Made by a program: the position numbers and the translations under genes. A stretch of DNA of 12,150 nt from Candidatus Hydrogenedentota bacterium (lineage in GTDB: Bacteria > Hydrogenedentota > Hydrogenedentia > Hydrogenedentiales > CAITNO01), in the NCBI GenBank assembly GCA_903922535.1, contig CAIXUF010001301.1, forward strand, positions 1 through 12,150. The letters run 5' to 3'. Shown one piece after another: positions 7,181 to 12,150 of this stretch (the first letter of the stretch is position 1; each line of letters opens with the position of its first letter). The notes under the pieces are model-generated. The model was given only the letters and a program-made list of their open reading frames with translations. It had not been told where the DNA came from and searched no databases.

Positions 7181-7687
7181 ATGAAGACGTTAACCCAGGT
7201 TGCCTTCGTGGCCGCCGTGATTATTCTGTTGTCCAACGCCGGTTATGCCGTTGGCCAGACATCTGCCGCCACGCTCATGCACAGTTCCACGCCCCTCGTC
7301 CTGGCTGACGAAGAGCCGGCCGTCGACGCCGCGGTCACCCCCGGCGCCGGATCGTGGACCTCGGCTGAGCCCATTTCGTACAAGTCGAATAGGGATCAGA
7401 ACAAGGGAGTGGCCACGACCTCCGCAATCCCCAGCTCCCGGACGGCACACGACGCCGAATTGGAAACGACGGTTTCCAATCCAGGAATTTCAGTGATGGC
7501 GACGCGCCAGGCCATGCCCTCCGGACAGTCCGTGAATGCGGCCTACGCCCCCTCCGAAAAGCATGCCGCGAGTGCGGCTCCGTCGTATGAGGAACTGAAC
7601 AAGCGCATCGAGTCGCTTTCCAAGGAACTTTCCAGGCTCCGGGAAGATTTGGGCAGGCTGAAGGCCCAAGAGGCCGGCACGAAGTAA
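7181..7687 (+). CDS. Small exported protein with C-terminal coiled coil, function unknown
   Basis: I do not recognise this 168-residue protein. The ATG at 7181 is preceded by an AAAGGAAG Shine-Dalgarno sequence (7167-7174) at good spacing. Residues 1-23 form a classic Sec signal peptide: MK start, hydrophobic run VAFVAAVIILL, and a likely cleavage after GYA at residue 23. The mature part is rich in Ser, Thr, Ala and Pro and low in predicted structure up to about residue 130. Residues about 133-163 are charged with heptad spacing (ELNKRIESLSKELSRLRED and on), as in a coiled coil, which suggests oligomerisation or a partner. There is no lipobox or membrane anchor. It stands alone between a terminator and a hairpin, so it is probably monocistronic. 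Periplasmic or secreted location is inferred. Confidence 0.8.
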   Translation: MKTLTQVAFVAAVIILLSNAGYAVGQTSAATLMHSSTPLVLADEEPAVDAAVTPGAGSWTSAEPISYKSNRDQNKGVATTSAIPSSRTAHDAELETTVSNPGISVMATRQAMPSGQSVNAAYAPSEKHAASAAPSYEELNKRIESLSKELSRLREDLGRLKAQEAGTK

Positions 7688-7738
7688 CCGCGCCGCGCCG
7701 CAGAAACGCACAGGAGATTGACCATAACCGGATCATGA

Positions 7739-7816
7739 GTGGGTGAAGCGAAGCGGAATCTGCCGTGACCACTGTCGCGGAACGGCAGAATGCGGGTTGC
7801 TTCACCCGCTTTTGTT
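7739..7816 (+). terminator. Long imperfect hairpin, probable terminator of the small-protein gene
   Basis: Two 28-base arms, 7739-7766 and 7782-7809, face each other across a 15-base loop. The outer 12 positions pair completely counting two G-U pairs (core GGGTGAAGC with GCTTCACCC), the inner 8 pair perfectly (TCTGCCGT with ACGGCAGA), and an internal loop of several mismatches separates them. TTTTGTT (7810-7816) follows. It begins 51 bases after the stop at 7687. The T-run is interrupted and the stem is unusually long, so a mobile palindromic repeat is an alternative. Confidence 0.6.
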
Positions 7817-7838
7817 CTGTCCGCTGATCACGGAAGTT

Positions 7839-7863
7839 GGGCGCGCAAGATTCTTGCGCCCCC
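7839..7863. promoter_or_regulatory. Inverted repeat with CAAGATTCTTG core
   Basis: GCGCAAGA (7843-7850) and TCTTGCGC (7852-7859) form a perfect 8-bp dyad around a single central base, extended after one mismatch by GGG (7839-7841) facing CCC (7861-7863). The core CAAGATTCTTG is the exact reverse complement of the core at 6944-6954 in the previous intergenic region. A C-rich run but no T-run follows. A shared operator or a dispersed repeat are both possible. Confidence 0.4.
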
Positions 7864-7997
7864 TCCCCGTTTACAGTGCGACTTTGCACACACGCCATAA
7901 CCACGCGCAAAGGCAAGCTTCGGGAAGTGACATCACACTCCCGCCAAATGGAACTGCCCCCGGCCGTCTTTCCCGCGCAATGGTCGCCTTGTCAACG

Positions 7998-8003
7998 TAT
8001 AAT
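7998..8003 (+). promoter_or_regulatory. Perfect TATAAT -10 box upstream of the FG-GAP gene
   Basis: An exact TATAAT stands 56 bases before the ATG at 8060, unusual in such G+C-rich DNA. No good -35 hexamer is present 15-19 bases upstream and there is no extended TGn motif, so it would need an activator or be weak. Expected transcription start is near 8010, giving a leader of about 50 bases. Confidence 0.4.
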
Positions 8004-8059
8004 ACCCGCGCCGAAACGACTTCCTGTGTCCCGCAAAATGAATCTCATAAGGCGGAAGA

Positions 8060-10690
8060 ATGAAAAGAACACAGATCCTCGTCCTGTTCGCCGCGGGAGC
8101 CTGCCTGGCCGCCCCCGCCAACGATCACGCGGAGTGGCTCACGCACCGTGGCAACAACACCCTGGATGGCCACAGCGCCGCCAAGGGTACGATGGCCGCG
8201 CCTAAAGTGGTCTGGTCGCAGTTTGTCGGCGTGTTCGACGCGTTCGCCGCCGTCAGTCCGGGCGAGGGTGCTGCGACCATACCCTGTCCCGACAATGACA
8301 AGGCGCCCCTGTCCAGTGAAGCCTCCGCCACGCGTTGGGGCCTTTCTGCGTCCCTCGGAACGATTGAGGGGCGCGAGCAGCCCGTGCCCAAAACCACGTC
8401 CATCGTCTATGCCGACGTGCTGCCCGATGAGCCCGGACTCGAGAAGATTGAATTTGAGAGCGGTTTTTCCACACCGACGGTGAACGGCCAATGGCAGCCC
8501 TGCGTGGGCCGATGTTTCGCCTGGAAGCGTGGCAAATGGGAACAGGTCTGGCAAACGGAGCCGCTGAACATGCTGTTCATCGCGCTGCCGCTCGCGGGGG
8601 ATTTTGACGGCGACGGCCGCGTCGAAATCACCTTTCTACCGTGGTATGAGCTGGTCCTGCTCGATGCGCAGACCGGGCGCATCAAGGACCGGTGCAAATT
8701 CACCGAGGGCCGCAGCTACGGGTTCTTCGGTGCCTATGATCTCGACGGCGACGGACGCAGCGAGTTCGTGGTGGAGGCGGACTTCTGCAAGCATATCGAC
8801 GTGCTCGGCTTTCGCGACGGCAAACTTGCCACGCTCTGGTCCAAGCCCATCGAACCGGACATTTCCAATCCGCAGAAAATCCTGCGGGTCAATCCCGACC
8901 CCGTCGCCGATGTGGACGGCGACGGCAGGCTGGAGGTGATGGAGAACCTCTGGGACGGCACGGCGGACAGCCGCTGGCACATCCTCGTGCATGACGGCAT
9001 GACCGGCGCGGTGAAGGCCGATCTGGCCGATGCCTATTTGCAGGGCCTGTGCGACGTGGACGGCGACAAGACGACGGAACTGCTGACGCTGGCGACGTCC
9101 GGCGCGGGCGTGCCGCAGTTCGGGCCCAGCCGCGTGTGCCGCATCAAAGACGGGACGGCCGTGACGCTTTGTGAACAGGCAGACGCGGGCTGGCAGACCT
9201 GGGACCCGCCGCTCAAACCCAATGTCAATTCCGGCGCCACACTGGCACAACAGACGGCGCTGTGCCGCAGGATCGACGGGGCAACCTGGGCGGCCCTGCG
9301 CAGCGCCGACGCGAAGGGTACCGTGACGGTGTCCCTGGTGCGCTGGGGGGCGCAGGGCTTTGAGAAGGTACTTTCCGCCACGGCCCCCGCGTTGCAGGCG
9401 CTCGCCATCGATCCGCAGGGACAACTGCTGCTCAAATCCAGCATTGCTCCCGGCCATTCCGGCGAAATAGCCGTGGTCGGCGGTCAAGGCACCTATCTCG
9501 GCTCACAGCGTCATGGACTCACTCCGTCCACACCCATCGTGGCCAAAGGGCCCGACAATACGCCACGCATTGTCCTCCAAGGCAACAATGAAAAACTCCT
9601 GGCCTACCGGCCCACTGCCGACCTGTCCGCGCCGCTGCTGCCTGTTTGGGAAATCGACGGGCGCGCCCAGGGCGACAACTGGCCCAACACCCATGGCCCC
9701 GCCGTCGCGGACCTTTCCGGCGACGGACGCCGCCAGATGCTCTACGCCACCGCCGCGCCCTCGGGATGCGGCCGCCTGGTGGCCGCCGACCTGGACGCGC
9801 ACGAGGTCTGGCACCACGATTTCCCCGAGATCCCCGGCACCGCGCCCGTCTGGAACACGGGTGGCGTCATCTTCTGGCAGTCGGGCCATTTCACCGACGC
9901 CGTCGCGCGCGACGTGCTGGTGACCGTGCGCCGCTCGATGATGCACAGCGAGGAAACGCTGCTGCTTTCCGGCAAGGACGGTGCGCAACGCTGGCGGCGC
10001 AACCGGCAAATCAGCCAGCGCGGCGTCGGCGGCATCCCCTTTGCCGTCGCCGATTTCGACGACGACGGGCTGGACGATGCGGCATCGTTCCACCCCAGCA
10101 TCTTCTACCTCCTGAAAGGCACGACCGGCACCGATATCATCGCCCGCGATGCCACGTGGGAAAATGTGCCCGCCAAGCCGGTCTATTGGGGCAAGCCGGT
10201 GGCGGGTCATTTTCTGAAGGCGGACGGCCCCGCCGACGTCTTCATGGCCGGCACGGCCATGACCGGGCTCGTGCGCGCCGACGGCACACTGGTCTGGTCC
10301 GACGCGCTGGACAAGAGCGCAAAAACCTTCGCCTTCGGCGACTTTGACGGGGACGGCAAAACCGAGGCGATGGGCGCCGAGTATGAAGACGGCCTCCGCT
10401 GCCACGACGCGGCCACCGGCGCGGTCAAATGGCGCATGCCCAACCCCATGACATTGCCCCTCGCGGGCGCGGCCAGCGCTGATATCGACGGTGACGGAAA
10501 AGATGAAGCCGTCTTCACCGGCGGCACATCGGTCTGCTGTTTCGGTGAGGCAAACGGCCAAGGTCGCCTCAAATGGCGCGTGGACCTGCCCTGCACCATC
10601 GGCCCGCCCGTCATTGCCGACGCCGAGGGCACGGGAATCCTATCCCTGCTGATCATGGGTGCCGACGGGTGCCTTTACTGCATCCGTTGA
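8060..10690 (+). CDS. Exported FG-GAP/VCBS-repeat beta-propeller protein
   Basis: This complete protein has 876 residues. The ATG at 8060 follows AAGG (8049-8052) and begins a signal peptide (MKR, then QILVLFAAGACLAA), probably cut after APA at residue 20. Residues 25-39 (EWLTHRGNNTLDGHS) resemble the first strand of PQQ-like propellers such as the BamB type. Asp-rich calcium-loop motifs of the FG-GAP/VCBS kind are seen at 181-189 (DFDGDGRVE), 227-235, 284-292, 332-340, 551-559 (DLSGDGRRQ), 665-673, 761-769 and 808-816. They pair with phrases such as LLDAQTG, CHDAATGAVKW and LLSGKDGAQRW, typical of propeller blades. The C-terminus (GADGCLYCIR) is a closing strand, with no anchor. Such proteins act in adhesion or carbohydrate binding; no enzyme residues are seen and the exact role is unknown. 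It is convergent with priA. Confidence 0.9.
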   Translation: MKRTQILVLFAAGACLAAPANDHAEWLTHRGNNTLDGHSAAKGTMAAPKVVWSQFVGVFDAFAAVSPGEGAATIPCPDNDKAPLSSEASATRWGLSASLGTIEGREQPVPKTTSIVYADVLPDEPGLEKIEFESGFSTPTVNGQWQPCVGRCFAWKRGKWEQVWQTEPLNMLFIALPLAGDFDGDGRVEITFLPWYELVLLDAQTGRIKDRCKFTEGRSYGFFGAYDLDGDGRSEFVVEADFCKHIDVLGFRDGKLATLWSKPIEPDISNPQKILRVNPDPVADVDGDGRLEVMENLWDGTADSRWHILVHDGMTGAVKADLADAYLQGLCDVDGDKTTELLTLATSGAGVPQFGPSRVCRIKDGTAVTLCEQADAGWQTWDPPLKPNVNSGATLAQQTALCRRIDGATWAALRSADAKGTVTVSLVRWGAQGFEKVLSATAPALQALAIDPQGQLLLKSSIAPGHSGEIAVVGGQGTYLGSQRHGLTPSTPIVAKGPDNTPRIVLQGNNEKLLAYRPTADLSAPLLPVWEIDGRAQGDNWPNTHGPAVADLSGDGRRQMLYATAAPSGCGRLVAADLDAHEVWHHDFPEIPGTAPVWNTGGVIFWQSGHFTDAVARDVLVTVRRSMMHSEETLLLSGKDGAQRWRRNRQISQRGVGGIPFAVADFDDDGLDDAASFHPSIFYLLKGTTGTDIIARDATWENVPAKPVYWGKPVAGHFLKADGPADVFMAGTAMTGLVRADGTLVWSDALDKSAKTFAFGDFDGDGKTEAMGAEYEDGLRCHDAATGAVKWRMPNPMTLPLAGAASADIDGDGKDEAVFTGGTSVCCFGEANGQGRLKWRVDLPCTIGPPVIADAEGTGILSLLIMGADGCLYCIR

Positions 10691-10811
10691 ACTTCGGGTT
10701 GTCGGGTTTGGACGGCATCTCGGTGGCCGCAGCAAAGCGAAACGCGCCGTCCCGGTCCAAAGTGACGGCAGGAATGTTCGCGCTTTCGCGGGGATGACGG
10801 GCGCTCCCAGC
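10691..10811. other. Short convergent intergenic region with a REP-like palindrome
   Basis: These 121 bases separate two convergent genes. GGACGGC (10710-10716) can pair with GCCGTCC (10746-10752), but there is no T-run, so it is a poor terminator. Bases 10771-10800 contain CGCG-CTTT-CGCG followed by GGGATGACGG, resembling the widespread REP-type intergenic palindromes that read GTCATCCCCGCGAAAGCG on the other strand. The resemblance is from memory of that repeat class. Confidence 0.35.
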
Positions 10812-12150
10812 TCAATACATTCCATGAGGGTCCAAGTCTATCTTGAGGCGGACCTTGTCGCCGGGATGTTCCTGCGCGAAGCGGTCGCGGGCGGCGCGGG
10901 CAACTGCGTTGATGTGGGCGCTGCTGCGGGAGAAGGCGGCGAGGTTCCAGCGGTAAAGCTTGTTGACCCGGCGCACGGCGGCGGGCGCGGGACCGACCAG
11001 TTCGACGTTCTCCAGCCCGTTTTCGCGCAGGTGCGCCTGCAATCCGTTGCGCAGGCGGAAACTTTCGCGTCCGGCCAACTCGGCGTCCTCGGACTCGATG
11101 AGGAAATGGGCCATACGGCGGAAGGGCGGGTAGCCAGCCTGGCGTCGCTGCTCAATCTCCTTCGCGTAGAATGCGGGGTAGTCGTGCGTGGCGGCGGCGG
11201 CGATGGCGTAGTGCCTGGGACGGTAGGTCTGGATGAAGACCTCGCCGGGCTTGTCGCCGCGCCCGGCACGACCCGCCACCTGCGTGAGCAGTTGAAAGGT
11301 CTGCTCGGCCGCGCGAAACTCGGGCAGGGCCAGACCGCTGTCGGCGTTGATGACGCCGACGAGCGTGACGCCGGGGTAGTCGTGACCCTTGGCGAGCATC
11401 TGCGTGCCGATGAGGATGTCTATCTCGCCCTTGGCGAAGCGGCCGAGGATCTTGGCGTGTCCGCCCTTACCCGCGGTCGTGTCGGCGTCCATGCGCTCGA
11501 CCCGCGCGCCCGCGAAGGTGTGCATGAGGTAGTCCTCGCCCTTCTGCGTGCCCAGGCCGAGGAAGACCAGCGGTGCGAAGCCGCACTTGTCGCATTTGCC
11601 GGGGTGTCCCCGCTCGGCGTTGCAGTAGTGGCACTTCAGCACGCCGCCGCTGCTGTGGTAGGTCATGCTGACCTGGCAGTTCTCGCAGCCCGCAATCCAG
11701 CCGCACTGCGGGCACAGCACCACCGGGGCGAAACCGCGCCGGTTGAGCAGGAGAATCACCTGCTCCTTCGCCGCAACGCGCGCGTGGACGGCCTCCTCCA
11801 GCGCGCGGGAGAGCACGATGGGGCCGCTCACCTCGCTGGCCTCCTGGCGCATGTCCACCAACTGCACGGCGGGCAGCACGCCGCGCGTGGCGCGGTGCGT
11901 CAGGTCGAGCCGGACCGACTTGCCCGTCTCAGAGTTGTGGTAGGACTCGACGGACGGGGTGGCCGAGCCGAGCACACACACGGCGCGCAGCGCGCGGGCG
12001 CGCATGATGGCCACGTCGCGCCCGTGGTAGCGCGGCGACTCGCCCTGCTTGTACGAGTTGTCGTGCTCCTCGTCGACGATGATCATGCCGAGCCGCGGCA
12101 GCGGCGCGAAGACGGCCGATCGTGCGCCGACCACGATGCGCACCTCGCCG
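10812..12150 (-). CDS. priA: Primosomal protein N' (replication-restart helicase PriA), 5'-truncated
   Basis: PriA is a superfamily 2 DNA helicase that reloads the replisome at stalled or repaired forks. The last 445 residues are visible (numbered from base 12149); the E. coli protein has 732, so the DNA-binding domain and Walker A motif lie beyond the right edge. Seen here are DEEH at 26-29 (motif II), GSATPS at 61-66 (motif III), the two-zinc insertion with eight cysteines at 146, 149, 155, 158, 173, 176, 186 and 189, GTQMLAKGHDYPGVTLV at 249-264 and QVAGRAGRG at 290-298 (motifs V-VI), then the PriA-type C-terminal domain. All key residues in this part are intact. The frame is open through the edge, so the GTG at 12143 is internal. 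It stands convergent to the FG-GAP gene. Confidence 0.97.
   Translation of the reverse strand, partial: GEVRIVVGARSAVFAPLPRLGMIIVDEEHDNSYKQGESPRYHGRDVAIMRARALRAVCVLGSATPSVESYHNSETGKSVRLDLTHRATRGVLPAVQLVDMRQEASEVSGPIVLSRALEEAVHARVAAKEQVILLLNRRGFAPVVLCPQCGWIAGCENCQVSMTYHSSGGVLKCHYCNAERGHPGKCDKCGFAPLVFLGLGTQKGEDYLMHTFAGARVERMDADTTAGKGGHAKILGRFAKGEIDILIGTQMLAKGHDYPGVTLVGVINADSGLALPEFRAAEQTFQLLTQVAGRAGRGDKPGEVFIQTYRPRHYAIAAAATHDYPAFYAKEIEQRRQAGYPPFRRMAHFLIESEDAELAGRESFRLRNGLQAHLRENGLENVELVGPAPAAVRRVNKLYRWNLAAFSRSSAHINAVARAARDRFAQEHPGDKVRLKIDLDPHGMY

Larger units (their letters stand above)
7688..8059. other. 372-base intergenic stretch
   Basis: No credible gene is present; the open frames that cross it lack ribosome binding sites and run through the hairpin. 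It contains a long imperfect hairpin (7739-7816), a second dyad (7839-7863), a perfect -10 box (7998-8003) and the AAGG ribosome binding site (8049-8052) of the next gene. Between 7864 and 7997 I see nothing. Confidence 0.6.

Noticed and set aside
6862..7236. 124-codon minus-strand frame across the intergenic region
   Set aside because: It begins inside the signal-peptide codons of the gene at 7181 on the other strand, shows no domain, and overlaps the inverted repeats and promoter candidate.
7743..8063. 106-codon plus-strand frame before the FG-GAP gene
   Set aside because: It starts within the left arm of the hairpin, lacks a plausible Shine-Dalgarno sequence and overlaps the -10 box and ribosome binding site of the real gene.
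8060..8125. Lipoprotein signal in the FG-GAP protein (Cys at residue 15)
   Set aside because: The four residues AGAC lack the Leu or similar residue normally at -3, and a better ordinary signal-peptidase site (APA, residues 18-20) follows.
9503..10561. 352-codon open frame on the minus strand
   Set aside because: It is antisense to the FG-GAP gene, with composition mirroring the Asp-Gly repeats of the true gene and no motif.
10710..10752. Inverted repeat GGACGGC/GCCGTCC as a bidirectional terminator
   Set aside because: Only 7 bp with a 29-base loop and no T-run on either side.
12141..12143. GTG at 12143 as the priA start
   Set aside because: The frame continues to the window edge with Gly-Glu matching the PriA sequence before VRIVVG, and the N-terminal domain and Walker A motif must lie upstream.

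Overview
The window is G+C-rich bacterial DNA (about 60-65% by eye) carrying four protein-coding genes, all sharing Shine-Dalgarno-type bacterial layout, with no tRNA, rRNA, CRISPR array or transposase that I can see. Three genes run rightwards (two of them complete); the fourth, priA, runs leftwards from the right edge. The mix of a giant PASTA / formylglycine-enzyme-like / beta-helix surface protein and an FG-GAP/PQQ-like propeller protein resembles large-genome environmental lineages such as Hydrogenedentota, Lentisphaerota/Kiritimatiellota or planctomycetes. That placement is an inference from architecture only and is weak.

Layout. Bases 3-6722 are the 3' part of one enormous gene (at least 2239 codons; its beginning lies off the left edge). 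It encodes a modular, presumably extracellular protein: four PASTA repeats, a formylglycine-generating-enzyme-like (FGE) domain, two PASTA, a second FGE-like domain, a PASTA, a short bacterial beta repeat, two tandem right-handed beta-helix modules each closed by a choice-of-anchor-Q-like segment, three more PASTA and a C-terminal fibronectin-type-III-like domain. A strong intrinsic terminator follows at 6736-6786. After about 400 bases without a convincing gene, 7181-7687 encodes a small secreted protein of unknown function with a C-terminal coiled coil, followed by a long imperfect hairpin that may terminate it. A second gene-poor stretch with a TATAAT box precedes 8060-10690, an exported FG-GAP/VCBS-type beta-propeller protein with eight Asp-rich calcium-loop motifs. 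Convergent to it, 10812-12150 is the C-terminal part of the replication-restart helicase PriA.

How they fit together. The first three genes look like cell-envelope or secreted proteins built for binding rather than for a recognisable pathway. They are separated by terminators and long spacers, so they are probably independent transcription units. priA is a housekeeping gene and marks the chromosomal backbone. I did not find a recognisable defence, secretion or biosynthetic system. The most distinctive item is the giant mosaic protein, whose two FGE-like domains lack one catalytic cysteine and so are probably binding folds, and whose PASTA repeats are being duplicated at the DNA level.
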